Shown here: positions 9,645 to 19,087 of the stretch, piece by piece | Layout: each line of letters starts with the position of its first letter | Numbering within the stretch: position 1 is the stretch's first letter | Assembly: GCA_910577845.1 (NCBI GenBank) | Contig: CAJTNA010000003.1 | Coordinates: forward strand, 74,095 to 138,094 | Length of the DNA stretch: 64,000 bases | Direction: 5' to 3' | DNA from: an uncultured Christensenella sp. | GTDB lineage: Bacteria > Bacillota > Clostridia > Christensenellales > UBA3700 | Made by a program: the position numbers and the translations under genes | Notes under the pieces: model-generated | The model's database searches: none | What the model was told of the DNA's origin: nothing | What the model saw: the letters and a program-made list of their open reading frames with translations, nothing else

Positions 9645-10116
9645 TACCCAATTTGTGAAAAAAGGCATTTTTCTGTAGATTTTATTAGATTTTAACATTA
9701 GCATAATTTAAAAGTTTGCTAACACTTAATAATAAAAACATTTTACTTCCATTTTTTTCTTTGATTTCAATGCTATAATAATAGTTACTTCACCAAACTT
9801 TTATGGTTTGAGAATCTAAATGTTTAGTAAGTTAGTCAACTAATAATATTTATTCTCTTTCAAAAACAAGCCAGCTTAAGCATATAAAATTATTGCAAAC
9901 ATTCACTATAATAAATCATTAGTATTCTCCCTAATCAAAATAATAAAATTCACTAAAACGATTGCTACTTTAACGCCATTAAACATTTGCTATACTACCA
10001 TTTACAAATATGTTGCTATAAAATAAATCCTAATTTTAAAGACAAAATTACTAATTTTTCGAATCATTAATTTCGCAAAAATTTCAAAATAGTACCGATT
10101 TTCGATAGTTTTATTT
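9645..10116. other. AT-rich intergenic stretch between spoIVA terminator and glgB promoter
   Basis: No open reading frame with a ribosome binding site was seen on either strand. A short hairpin (CCAAAC-TTTTAT-GGTTTG, near 9793) and one copy of a motif AGTACCGATTTTCGA (10091-10105) are the only structures noted. Confidence 0.5.
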
Positions 10117-10146
10117 AAAAAAGTGACGACAAAGCGTCACCTTTTT
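10117..10146 (-). terminator. Intrinsic terminator after spoIVA
   Basis: On the minus strand GGTGACG and CGTCACTTTTTT form a stem with a 6-base loop and T-run, about 55 bases past the spoIVA stop. Confidence 0.85.
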
Positions 10147-10199
10147 AAACAATGTAAGATTTATTCAAAGTAAACCCAAAGAGATTTATTACGCTACAT

Positions 10200-11663
10200 T
10201 TATAACAATACACAAAGTACTCCGCCCTTGCCCTCATTGACAATTCTGCAAACAGTTTTACGCATTTTGTTTTGAGCATCAGCTGGCATATTGTACATTT
10301 TTTGAGATAAGCCGTCTTTTGCTATATCGCACAATTTTTTACCAAACATATTAGTTTGCCAAATTTCGTCCAAATTTTCCTTATATTCGCCCTCAAGATA
10401 ATTTACCATTTCTTGTGCACTTGCACCAGTTGCGATTATAGGATTAACGCTTGTTTGAATATCAACCTTCATAATATGCAAACAACTACATTCCGCAGTC
10501 ATTTTTATATTCTTTTTGTTGCCATTAACTTCAAATTCTGGAGTGTTATAACAAATCTCACTTTCATTAGGAACAACAATACCATAGCCAAATTGTTCTA
10601 CTGACTCAAGTGCTTTATCCATTTTACTTGAAATTTTTATTGCACGACTTGCATTTTTGATATAACCAAACAATGCAGACTCGTCTTTAACATCAACTCC
10701 ACAGCAATCACTCAAAACTTGGTAGAATAACTCCTCTTTTGGCATAATGTTAATTGCAATACTTCCATCATCAAAATGTACATTTATGTTATCTACATTA
10801 TTAAAATCTGTATCATTATCAAAAATATCTTTTAATTTTGTATAGTCACACATTTTATTAACATTAACAATTTTATCTGCAATCGCACCCATTACTTTGC
10901 TTATAAGCTCACTATCAAATGAAAGCATTTGCATCCATTTAGGCAAATTTACTCCAATCATTCTAAGTGGAAATTCACCTAAAATACAACCAAGTAATTC
11001 TTGAATGTCACCTACTAACATTTTGCTTACATTCTTTGCAACAACTGTTACACCATACTTATTAGACATATCACTTACAAGTTTTTGAGTGTCTGCACTT
11101 TCTGGATTTTTAGTGTTAAGCAAAATGATAAATGGTTTATTTGTGCGTACCATATCTGCAATAATACGCTCCTCTGATTGCTCATAATCCCCACGTGCAA
11201 ATTCAGTAATGCTACCATCAGTAGTTACAACAATACCAATAGTTGAGTGGTCACACATTACCTTTTTAGTACCAATCTCACCCGCTTCAGCAAACGGAAT
11301 CTCGTGAGCAAACCAAGGTGAATTTACCATTCTATCTTGATTTTCCACACCATTAACCATATATCCAACGCAGTCAATCAATCTTATATTAACATTAAGA
11401 TTATCCGCCAAATCTACCTTAACTCCTTTGTCAGGCACAAATTGTGGTTGAGAAGTCATAACCGCCTTACCTGTCGCAGATTGTGGTAATTCGTCTACAA
11501 TTCTTGACTTTTCATTTTCATCTTCCAATTTTGGCAAAACAAGCTCATCCATAAATTTTTTAATAAATGTTGACTTACCACTTCTAACTGGTCCAACCAC
11601 TCCGATATAAATATCACCATTTGTTCTTTTTGCAATGTCTTGATAAATAGTTACGCTATCCAT
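10200..11663 (-). CDS. spoIVA: Stage IV sporulation protein A (spore coat ATPase)
   Basis: SpoIVA is the ATP-hydrolysing scaffold that polymerises on the forespore surface and anchors the spore coat. The 487-residue product matches the family length (about 490). It has the Walker A motif GPVRSGKS at residues 24-31, the conserved RIVDELPQSATGKAVMTSQP region, and a C-terminus ending GGVLCVLL, which fits the conserved membrane-targeting end. The start follows GGAGG. It stands alone, with divergent transcription to the SGNH hydrolase gene and a terminator behind it. Expression would be expected from a sporulation sigma factor (sigma-E in Bacillus), but I could not identify that promoter with confidence. 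It is good evidence that the organism can sporulate or recently could. Confidence 0.97.
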   Translation of the reverse strand: MDSVTIYQDIAKRTNGDIYIGVVGPVRSGKSTFIKKFMDELVLPKLEDENEKSRIVDELPQSATGKAVMTSQPQFVPDKGVKVDLADNLNVNIRLIDCVGYMVNGVENQDRMVNSPWFAHEIPFAEAGEIGTKKVMCDHSTIGIVVTTDGSITEFARGDYEQSEERIIADMVRTNKPFIILLNTKNPESADTQKLVSDMSNKYGVTVVAKNVSKMLVGDIQELLGCILGEFPLRMIGVNLPKWMQMLSFDSELISKVMGAIADKIVNVNKMCDYTKLKDIFDNDTDFNNVDNINVHFDDGSIAINIMPKEELFYQVLSDCCGVDVKDESALFGYIKNASRAIKISSKMDKALESVEQFGYGIVVPNESEICYNTPEFEVNGNKKNIKMTAECSCLHIMKVDIQTSVNPIIATGASAQEMVNYLEGEYKENLDEIWQTNMFGKKLCDIAKDGLSQKMYNMPADAQNKMRKTVCRIVNEGKGGVLCVLL

Positions 11664-11834
11664 TCTCTATCCTCCAAACCTTTATCATTATAGAATATTG
11701 CGTACTTATTCCAATTATGCAAACAAATTGTATTTTTTTTGCAAAAAATTAATTTTAACCACCTTATTTAAAGTCAAATAATTAATTTGTATAAAAGATA
11801 GACTAATGCTTTATACACTTTATAATCTATTTTG

Positions 11835-11863
11835 TTGCTTTTTGTGTTTTTTAATGATATAAT
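11835..11863 (+). promoter_or_regulatory. Sigma-A promoter of the SGNH hydrolase gene
   Basis: TTGCTT (11835-11840), a 17-base spacer, then TATAAT (11858-11863), about 28 bases before the coding start. Confidence 0.65.
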
Positions 11864-11891
11864 TAAGTCAATAATTATTTAGAGGCAAATG

Positions 11892-12638
11892 ATGAAAAAA
11901 TTAAATTACAGCCAAAAAAGACAGATTGTTTTATCCGCTATTGCAGTTATTACATTAATAATTGTAGTACTAGGCTGTGTTTTATTAATTTATTTTATAT
12001 ATGGTCAAGCACTATTCTCTGCTAAAAGTATTCAACTAAAAAAAGCAGAGGAATATGCGGAACTTACAAGTACAACACAAAAAAACGGAGTGGTATTTGT
12101 TGGTGACAGCATTTTTGAATTATATAAATTAGACAAATACTACAAAGGTAAAGATTATATAAACCGTGGTATTTCAAGCAACAAATCCGCAGATGTTTTA
12201 GCAAGACTTCAATCAAATGTAATAGACTTAGAACCTAATATGGTAATAATTCACGTTGGCACAAACGATATTGGACATTTTGTCAGTGATGAAGATTATT
12301 TATATAATATGTCTCAAATTATAGATAACATTCAAACACAACTACCTGAATGTAAAATCTTGATTGATTCAATTTATCCAACTAGAAGACTTAATAATTA
12401 CAATTCAATCAATCTTACCAAAACTCGTGACAATAAAAAGATTAGGAATGTTAATGAAAAATTAAAAAATCTTTGTGTCGTTAAAAATGTAAAATATATA
12501 AACACTCATAACCAATTACTTAATGGTGAGGAATTGCATAGAGATTATACCATTGACGGACTACATTTAAATGACTTAGGTTATAAAGTTGCAAGTAATG
12601 AAATAACAAAGGAAATCAATCAACTACTAATAGATTAA
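11892..12638 (+). CDS. Membrane-anchored SGNH/GDSL-family hydrolase
   Basis: The protein has a basic N-terminus and one hydrophobic helix (about residues 13-38), then an extracellular SGNH hydrolase domain. The catalytic Ser block is VFVGDSIFELY (Ser near residue 73). The block-III Asn is in VGTNDIGH, and the catalytic Asp-His pair is in IDGLHLNDLGY. Family members deacylate lipids, acetylated sugars or peptidoglycan; the substrate here is unknown. Two adjacent ATGs exist (11889 and 11892). I chose 11892 because the AGAGG site is 6 bases before it and only 3 before the other. The gene is monocistronic, with its own promoter and a strong terminator. Confidence 0.88.
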   Translation: MKKLNYSQKRQIVLSAIAVITLIIVVLGCVLLIYFIYGQALFSAKSIQLKKAEEYAELTSTTQKNGVVFVGDSIFELYKLDKYYKGKDYINRGISSNKSADVLARLQSNVIDLEPNMVIIHVGTNDIGHFVSDEDYLYNMSQIIDNIQTQLPECKILIDSIYPTRRLNNYNSINLTKTRDNKKIRNVNEKLKNLCVVKNVKYINTHNQLLNGEELHRDYTIDGLHLNDLGYKVASNEITKEINQLLID

Positions 12639-12647
12639 AATACTAAT

Positions 12648-12681
12648 AAAGCCAAGAGTTTGTAAAAAACTCTTGGCTTTT
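12648..12681 (+). terminator. Intrinsic terminator after the SGNH hydrolase gene
   Basis: Stem AAAGCCAAGAGTTT with AAACTCTTGGCTTT and trailing Ts, 10 bases past the stop. The rest of the gap to 12947 is AT-rich with no gene or clear metH terminator seen. Confidence 0.9.
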
Positions 12682-12947
12682 TATATTTGAAATTTAAAAT
12701 TTTTGTTTAATTTAAAAAATGATAATATTTTAATGTAACAAAGTAATCATTATTGCTTGTTTTCCTTTGCTATTAGAATTCTCCATTCTTTTTAAACAAA
12801 TAGAGTAAAGCTTATCATAAAAAGCTTGAACTTTATCAAACTTTTATTTTTAATTATATATGAATTAAATAAACAATATTATAATAAACTAATTAAACTC
12901 TAAAATGATAAATAGATTATTTAAATACTAAATTTATTGTTTATTGT

Positions 12948-15293
12948 TTAAACACCAATCTGTTTTAACAATTTTACCATTTGCCGTGGGTCACTACTAT
13001 AATAGTCCGCTCCAATCTCTTTTGCGACATTTTCATTAAGCACTGCACCGCCAACAAAAATTACAATATTATCATCCACACTACGAACGGCTTTAATTGT
13101 GCGTTCCATATTTTTAACAGTTGTAGTCATTAATGCGGATAGTCCTAATACTTTTGGTTTATGCTCCAAAACACTTTCTACAACTTTCTCAACTTTAACA
13201 TCTCTACCTAAATCAATAATATTATATCCGTAATTTTGCAAAACTGTTTTTACAATATTCTTTCCTATATCGTGAACATCACCCTCAACTGTTGCAAGCA
13301 AAACTTTTGCTCCATTCATTTCAATATTATCGCCTAGTGACAATTTGATAATATCACAGACACTTTTTGCCACCTCTGCAGAACTTATAAGTTGAGGCAA
13401 AAATAACTTTCCACTTTCATACAAATCACCAACAATGTCCAACGCAGGGATAACTTGTCCCTCTATAATATCAAGTCCATTTTGTGTTTGCAATAAACTT
13501 TTAACTTTTTGTTCCGCCTTACTCTTAAGTGACTTTATAATACAATCTTTTAAATCGCAATCTATTTCAACATTTGTTACTTTAGTTTCTACATTTGCAT
13601 AATTCTCAATATATTGAGTACCTTTAACATCCGCACCACTAATCAAATTATACACTCTAAAGCTTTGCATCATCTCTGCAATGTTAGGATTGATAATAGC
13701 TAAATCCAAACCAAAGCTCAATGCCATAGTTAAAAAGTGGCTATTAACAATTATCCTTTGTGGCAGACCAAATGAAATGTTTGATACGCCAAGTACTGTT
13801 TTTACCCCTAGCTTTTGTTTTACAAGTGCAACCGCCCTCAAAGTTTTCATTGCTTGCTCTTGCTCTGCACCAACCGTTAAGGTCAAACAATCAATTATTA
13901 TGTCTTCCTTTTTAATACCGATTTTCGTTGCTTTTTCAACTATCTTTTCAGCAATTTGCAATCTTTTTTCTACGCTATCTGGTACACCATTTTTATCAAG
14001 GGTAAGTCCTAATACCATTGCTCCATATTTTTTAGCTACTGGCAAAATTTTATCAAGTACTTCGTCATCACCATTAACAGAATTTATAATTACTTTACCA
14101 TTTGCATATCTTACGCCTGCCTCAACAGCTTTGGGGTCACTACTATCAATTTGCAAAGGCAAATCAACTACGCCTTGCACAACTTTAACGGCAAGTTTCA
14201 TCATTTCTGCCTCGTCAATGTTAGGCACACCCATATTTATATCAAGTATATCTGCTCCAGCTTGATATTGCTCTACAGCTTGACTTTCAAAATATCCAAT
14301 ATCTCTATCGTTAATTGCTTGTCGCATTAATTTTTTGCCAGTAGGATTAATTCTCTCACCAATAATCTTTGGGCTATCAAGCTCTAAATATCTTGTGCCA
14401 CTAGCAAGGCAAGAGCATTTGTCAACTTCTCTTTTTACAATTTTACAGCCGTCAATCTTTTTCTTAAGTTCCGCAATATATTTTTCGTCAGTTCCACAGC
14501 AACCGCCTACCAATGCTACACCTTTTTTCACAAATTTTGCCATAACTTCGGCAAACTCTTCCGCAGTTACATCATATTCTGTTTTCCCATTACGTATAAC
14601 TGGCAACCCAGCATTTGGCTTTAGCATTATAGGCAAACTGCACTTATTAACCAATATGTCTACTATGCCATCCAATTGCTTTGGTCCAAGTGAACAATTA
14701 GCACCTAATGCATTAACTCCAAGTCCCTCCATCGTAGCAATCATAGCTTCAATAGGTGTTCCAGCAAAAGTCCTTTTGTTTTGGTCAAAACTCATAGAGC
14801 AAATAACTGGTTTATTGCTGTTTTCCTTAACAGCAAGCACTGCGGCTTTTAGCTCATATAAATCACTCATTGTTTCAATAACAAACAAATCAACGCTATC
14901 TTTGGCAATACAAACGATTTCCTTAAAAGTTTCATAAGCAGTATCAAAAGTCACACTACCAATCGGCTCAAGCAATTCACCAATACTGCCCATATCTAAA
15001 GCTACATATCCATGCCCAACCTCTTTTGTTGCATCTCTTGCAATCTTTATAGCACTTTCTATTACCTCTTTATAAGGATAATTTTTCATCTTTATTGCAT
15101 TTGCACCAAATGTATTTGTGTAAATAATATCCGCACCTGCTTTTAAGTATTTGATATGAATATCATACACTATTTGAGGGTCAGTCAAATTTAACATTTC
15201 AGGCTTGTCACCCACTTTTAGTCCCGATTTTTGAAGCATTGTTCCCATTGCTCCATCTAAAATCAAAACTTTTTTACCAAATAAATTTACCAT
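12948..15293 (-). CDS. metH: Cobalamin-dependent methionine synthase lacking the reactivation domain
   Basis: MetH transfers a methyl group from methyltetrahydrofolate to homocysteine through cob(I)alamin. The 781 residues hold, in order, a homocysteine-binding barrel (1 to about 285, zinc-site Cys in GANCSLGP and GGCCGTDE), a pterin-binding barrel (about 305-550, IIGERINPTGKK), a B12 cap (about 575-655) and a B12-binding Rossmann domain (about 660-781). The B12-ligand motif EGDVHDIGKNIV is intact. The SAM-binding reactivation domain of full-length MetH is absent, but the gene just upstream (15 bases away) encodes it separately. It forms an operon with that gene and metF, so methyl-THF production, transfer and enzyme repair are co-expressed. 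Confidence 0.95.
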   Translation of the reverse strand: MVNLFGKKVLILDGAMGTMLQKSGLKVGDKPEMLNLTDPQIVYDIHIKYLKAGADIIYTNTFGANAIKMKNYPYKEVIESAIKIARDATKEVGHGYVALDMGSIGELLEPIGSVTFDTAYETFKEIVCIAKDSVDLFVIETMSDLYELKAAVLAVKENSNKPVICSMSFDQNKRTFAGTPIEAMIATMEGLGVNALGANCSLGPKQLDGIVDILVNKCSLPIMLKPNAGLPVIRNGKTEYDVTAEEFAEVMAKFVKKGVALVGGCCGTDEKYIAELKKKIDGCKIVKREVDKCSCLASGTRYLELDSPKIIGERINPTGKKLMRQAINDRDIGYFESQAVEQYQAGADILDINMGVPNIDEAEMMKLAVKVVQGVVDLPLQIDSSDPKAVEAGVRYANGKVIINSVNGDDEVLDKILPVAKKYGAMVLGLTLDKNGVPDSVEKRLQIAEKIVEKATKIGIKKEDIIIDCLTLTVGAEQEQAMKTLRAVALVKQKLGVKTVLGVSNISFGLPQRIIVNSHFLTMALSFGLDLAIINPNIAEMMQSFRVYNLISGADVKGTQYIENYANVETKVTNVEIDCDLKDCIIKSLKSKAEQKVKSLLQTQNGLDIIEGQVIPALDIVGDLYESGKLFLPQLISSAEVAKSVCDIIKLSLGDNIEMNGAKVLLATVEGDVHDIGKNIVKTVLQNYGYNIIDLGRDVKVEKVVESVLEHKPKVLGLSALMTTTVKNMERTIKAVRSVDDNIVIFVGGAVLNENVAKEIGADYYSSDPRQMVKLLKQIGV

Positions 15294-15308
15294 ATATTAT
15301 CCTCTAAA

Positions 15309-15959
15309 TTAAAAACTTTTTGCCTTGCTACACTTAACTTTACAATTGCCTTTTTGTGGGCAACTCAAACAAATATTACTAAACAATTGTGGTTTATTTG
15401 AAAAGCCTATAAACGCTGTAATAGACTTAAGTGGTGACATAAGGTAATTATCATTTACGCTTATTCCAAGAAATTTATCTGCACCCAAACTTGTTATCAA
15501 ATGCTTTTGCAATTTAATGTCCAAATCACCATATCCAGCACTAAATCTCATAGTTACGTATTTTTCTTTAAACTGCAATCGCAATTCCTCTTCCAAGCTA
15601 TCCATTACACTCTCAACATACACGCTTGCTACTGCGTCCATTACAACTGACCTTTTCATATCCACTTTGCTATAATAATCTATCTTTCTGTCAACCGCCA
15701 TTCCAAGAGTTACAGCCATAGTCGCAATTTGCTCACATTCATAAAATAAATTGTTAATGTCATTGCTTATCAGCGAAATGCCTAAATCATTTAAATAATA
15801 AAAACCATCGCTTTTTTTGCAATCACTTACAACACATATTTTTTTAGGTGTACAAAAAGTTAAAAGTTCGTCAAAAACATCATCAATTAAGCTATCAAAT
15901 TCACAATCAACAGCCTTATAATTAAGATATTTTTTAACCAAACTTTTATCAATTTTCAT
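15309..15959 (-). CDS. Stand-alone methionine synthase reactivation-domain protein with C-terminal Cys cluster
   Basis: The 216-residue protein resembles the AdoMet-dependent activation domain of MetH. The typical segment RFSAGYGDLDIKLQKHLI corresponds to the R-xSxGY/PxxPD-type SAM site, and LMSPLKSITAFIGFS to the MxPxxSvxg region. It is expected to reductively methylate oxidised cobalamin on MetH. The C-terminus has a Cys cluster (CLSC, then C and C within the next ten residues) that could bind a metal or iron-sulfur cluster, as in many clostridial homologues. It lies between metF (14 bases) and metH (15 bases). The start follows a GAGG site. Confidence 0.85.
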   Translation of the reverse strand: MKIDKSLVKKYLNYKAVDCEFDSLIDDVFDELLTFCTPKKICVVSDCKKSDGFYYLNDLGISLISNDINNLFYECEQIATMAVTLGMAVDRKIDYYSKVDMKRSVVMDAVASVYVESVMDSLEEELRLQFKEKYVTMRFSAGYGDLDIKLQKHLITSLGADKFLGISVNDNYLMSPLKSITAFIGFSNKPQLFSNICLSCPQKGNCKVKCSKAKSF

Positions 15960-15973
15960 AAAACCTCAAATAC

Positions 15974-16840
15974 TTAATATGTAAGCAACCCTTTAACGCA
16001 GTTGAAAATCCTTACTGCAACCGCTGGGTTATTCATAGTATATAAATGAATACCGCTAATATCACTTGAAAGTAGTTCCACTATCTGCTCAACCGCAAAG
16101 CTTGTACCTGCATCAAACATTGCATTATCGTTTTGACCATACTTTGCAATAAGCTTTGTAAGTTCTTTTGGCATACTTGCACCAGATAAGGAAATTATCC
16201 TCTCAATCTGTCTAGTGTTGGTGATAGGCATTATACCTGCTTGAATAGGTACTTCTATACCAGCAATGTCTGCCAAATCACGGAATCTATAAAATTCCTC
16301 ATTATCAAAAAACATTTGAGTAATAAGCCCGCTTACACCACTATCAACTTTTTTCTTAAGATTGATTATATCTTGCTTTTGTGATGGACTTTCATTATGT
16401 CCAGCTGGATAACACGCTGCAAGCACATTAAATTTATCACCCATTTTAGACTTAATATAGTAAATCAAATCACTTGCGTGTTCAAAATCACCTTTTTTAG
16501 TTACATTAGGATTTTTATCACCACGCAAAGCCAAAATATCATTTACACCTATTTTATTTAAAGAATGCAAAATCTCATCAATCTCTTCTTTCTGTGAACC
16601 TACACAAGTAAGATGTGCTACTGGTTTACTTTTGCCATTATCAGCAATTAGCTTGCACACCTCAACCGTTCTGTTGTCCTTTGCAGTACCACCCGCACCA
16701 TAAGTTACACTAACAAAATCTGGCTTTAAATCTAAAAGTGAATCAGTTACCTCTTTTATCCTTTCAAAACTTGTACTTTGTTTAGGCGGAAACACTTCAA
16801 AAGAAAAAGAATGTCGCCTATAATTATTCTCATTTAACAT
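15974..16840 (-). CDS. metF: 5,10-methylenetetrahydrofolate reductase
   Basis: MetF reduces methylene-THF to methyl-THF, the methyl donor for MetH. The 288-residue product has the family length and typical blocks: SFEVFPPKQ near residue 13, SVTYGAGG, HLTCVGS, LALRGD and ITQMFFDNEEFYRF. It is the first gene of the metF-activator-metH unit, with a promoter directly upstream. No SAM or cobalamin riboswitch was recognised in the short leader. Confidence 0.96.
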   Translation of the reverse strand: MLNENNYRRHSFSFEVFPPKQSTSFERIKEVTDSLLDLKPDFVSVTYGAGGTAKDNRTVEVCKLIADNGKSKPVAHLTCVGSQKEEIDEILHSLNKIGVNDILALRGDKNPNVTKKGDFEHASDLIYYIKSKMGDKFNVLAACYPAGHNESPSQKQDIINLKKKVDSGVSGLITQMFFDNEEFYRFRDLADIAGIEVPIQAGIMPITNTRQIERIISLSGASMPKELTKLIAKYGQNDNAMFDAGTSFAVEQIVELLSSDISGIHLYTMNNPAVAVRIFNCVKGLLTY

Positions 16841-16895
16841 ACAACACCTATCCTTACTAACGCAAAATATATTTCATTAGTTTTTTCACCTTATC

Positions 16896-16924
16896 ATATT
16901 ACCACAAAAGCTGTAAATTTGCAA
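16896..16924 (-). promoter_or_regulatory. Sigma-A-type promoter of the metF operon
   Basis: On the minus strand TTGCAA (16924-16919), 17 bases, then TAATAT (16901-16896), about 55 bases before metF. It sits between the end of the radical SAM gene and metF. Confidence 0.6.
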
Positions 16925-16963
16925 TTAAATAATAAAAATTTATAATTTATTATTATTACAATT

Positions 16964-18100
16964 TCAAATACTTACTTGTAATTTTGCTAATACTTTTTTA
17001 AATAGCGGTTCGCACTTTCTATAAAAATTCTTAAACGCATTGCAATACTCAATACTAAGTTTTTCCCTCTTACACCCCCCGCCTCGGCAAATTTTAAAAC
17101 ATTCGCAACTTTTACATTTTTCATTTACTATATAAGATTCTTTTAAAAACTTAATAGCCTTTTCACACATAAAAATTGCACGAAAATCGGTATTATTTAT
17201 ATTTCCAAGTAACCACTCGTCTGTACAATAAAAATCACACGGATATATATTGCCATTTCCCTCAATTACAAATTGCCTTGAACAAACACCATTCATACCG
17301 CATTGGCTAGCACTGCTACCAGCAAAAAGTCTAACCAAATTATCCATACTACGTATACTTATGTAATTATCATTCAAAAAATCTTTTGCAAACAATTTAA
17401 AAAGCTTAATCAAATAATTTTGATATTGCAACTCTGTCATATAAAGCTCGCTTGTCTCATCACAATTAAACGGCTTTAAGCAAGGTATAAACTGCAAAAA
17501 TTTATATCCTTTTGCCTTGAAATATCTATAAATACTTTCCAGATTATCCGCAAAGTATCCAGTAACTACACTTAATATATTATAATCGACTTTATGCTTT
17601 TCCAATAACTCAATTCCCTTCTCAATGCTATCAAAAGAGCCACTACCATCTGCCATAACTCTAAATTTATTTGAAACAATATCACCGTCAAGACTAACAC
17701 CAATTAAAAAATTATTTTTTTTAAAAAACTCTGCCCACTCATCATCTATAAGTGTTGCATTGGTCTGCAAACTATAATTTATTTTACCACTATAGCCTAT
17801 ACTCAGTGCCATATCCACAAAATGCTTAAAATATTCCTTGCCCGCAAGCAAAGGTTCACCGCCTTGAAATACAATATATATAGTATCACCATTTGCAAAG
17901 TCTGTCGCTTTTTTTATCAAATTGTCAGCAGTATCAAAACTCATAACACCAAGCTGTCCCTCCTTTCTACTACTTACAACTTGATTATAAAAACAATATT
18001 TACACCGCATATTACATAGCCCTGATGCAGGCTTAACCATTATTGACAATGCTGGCATACCTTTTACCTCACTAAATAAAGTTTTGTAATGTCCAAACAT
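16964..18100 (-). CDS. Radical SAM/SPASM protein, anaerobic sulfatase-maturase type
   Basis: The 378-residue protein has the radical SAM CxxxCxxC motif at Cys29, Cys33 and Cys36 (CNMRCKYCFYNQ), the SAM-binding IVFQGGEPLLAG, and a C-terminal SPASM region with many Cys (CGMNGVC, YPCDFYC, CKSCECFKICRGGGC) for two auxiliary iron-sulfur clusters. This fits the anaerobic sulfatase-maturing enzymes that convert an active-site Cys or Ser of sulfatases to formylglycine. No sulfatase gene is in the window, so the substrate is inferred only. Related SPASM proteins modify peptides, but no small precursor peptide gene was seen next to it. It is monocistronic, divergent from the YjbR-like gene. Confidence 0.85.
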   Translation of the reverse strand: MFGHYKTLFSEVKGMPALSIMVKPASGLCNMRCKYCFYNQVVSSRKEGQLGVMSFDTADNLIKKATDFANGDTIYIVFQGGEPLLAGKEYFKHFVDMALSIGYSGKINYSLQTNATLIDDEWAEFFKKNNFLIGVSLDGDIVSNKFRVMADGSGSFDSIEKGIELLEKHKVDYNILSVVTGYFADNLESIYRYFKAKGYKFLQFIPCLKPFNCDETSELYMTELQYQNYLIKLFKLFAKDFLNDNYISIRSMDNLVRLFAGSSASQCGMNGVCSRQFVIEGNGNIYPCDFYCTDEWLLGNINNTDFRAIFMCEKAIKFLKESYIVNEKCKSCECFKICRGGGCKREKLSIEYCNAFKNFYRKCEPLFKKVLAKLQVSI

Positions 18101-18240
18101 TTAAAATTTAACTATTTTTTTAAATGTTATATTTTACATAATTATATCACGCATTTGATATTTATTCAATAGTTTATCTTGTAATTTTTGTAAAATATTA
18201 CGAAAATCGGCACTAAAATAGAATTTTTTATAAAACGCTA

Positions 18241-18269
18241 TTGCCAATTTGCTTTAAATGTGATATAAT
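18241..18269 (+). promoter_or_regulatory. Sigma-A promoter of the YjbR-like gene
   Basis: TTGCCA (18241-18246), 17 bases, TATAAT (18264-18269). Confidence 0.75.
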
Positions 18270-18315
18270 GTTTAACGTAATCAATGTATTTAATTTGTGT
18301 ACAAAAGGATAAGCT

Positions 18316-18996
18316 ATGAATAAAATTATACAAGAAACTTTTGAGCAATATAAAATAAATAATGCTAAGCTAATTAGTTATGGTTTTGTACTACAAAATA
18401 ATATCTATACATACAAAACTCTTATAGTAAACAATCAAATGCTACTGACTATTTCAGTTGATGTAAAAGGCAATATTGACACACAAGTATTTGATTTAGA
18501 AAGTGAGGAAGTGTACACATTATTTTTAGCGGAAGGTGCAAGTGGAGTTTTTGTCGGTGAAGTAAAAAATGCTTATCAAAAAGTATTAATTGATATAAGA
18601 GAAAAATGCTTTGATAAAACAAATTTTACAAGTAAATATGCTCTACAAATAATTGATTACATTTATAACAAATTTGGTGACAAGCCAGAATTTTTATGGT
18701 CAAAAACACCTCGCAATGCAGTTTTTAGAAGATATGATAATAAAAAATGGTATTCTGCTATACTTACAACCAAAGCAAAGTCTATTGGGATTAATTCAGA
18801 AAACATTGTTGAACTTATCGACTTGAGAGTGCCACTAAATTTACCAAGCCAAATTATAGATTACAAAAACTTTTTCCCAGCATATCATATGAATAAAAAT
18901 AATTGGATAACTATCAATCTTAGTGATTGCGATTTTCCTATTGAAAATATATTCACTTTTATAGGTGTAAGCCACGATATAGCTGGTAAAAAATAA
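18316..18996 (+). CDS. MmcQ/YjbR-family protein with N-terminal extension
   Basis: The C-terminal half (about residues 110-220) resembles the small YjbR/MmcQ fold: a SKYALQIIDYIYNKFGDKPEFLW opening, PRNAVFRR, KWYSAILT, and the ending NNWITINLSDCDFPIENIFTFIGVSHDIA. The first ~100 residues form a second conserved-looking module often seen fused to it. YjbR proteins have a CyaY-like fold and were proposed to bind DNA, but their function is unsettled. The start follows AAGGA. It has its own promoter and is 91 bases upstream of the DUF1538 gene, which has a separate promoter. Confidence 0.72.
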   Translation: MNKIIQETFEQYKINNAKLISYGFVLQNNIYTYKTLIVNNQMLLTISVDVKGNIDTQVFDLESEEVYTLFLAEGASGVFVGEVKNAYQKVLIDIREKCFDKTNFTSKYALQIIDYIYNKFGDKPEFLWSKTPRNAVFRRYDNKKWYSAILTTKAKSIGINSENIVELIDLRVPLNLPSQIIDYKNFFPAYHMNKNNWITINLSDCDFPIENIFTFIGVSHDIAGKK

Positions 18997-19027
18997 TAAA
19001 AAGATAAAAATCATACTAAAAAAACAT

Positions 19028-19056
19028 TTGTAAAATGATACATTTTATGATAAAAT
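19028..19056 (+). promoter_or_regulatory. Sigma-A promoter of the DUF1538-PII operon
   Basis: TTGTAA (19028-19033), 17 bases, TAAAAT (19051-19056), 31 bases before the coding start. Confidence 0.65.
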
Positions 19057-19087
19057 AACTTATATACTAAAGAATAAGGAGCAACAA

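Noticed and set aside
13681..14937. Two long plus-strand frames within metH
   Set aside because: metH is a clear full-length gene on the other strand; the frames have no family and no ribosome binding site.
16841..16963. SAM or cobalamin riboswitch ahead of metF
   Set aside because: The leader is only about 50 bases and lacks the conserved cores.
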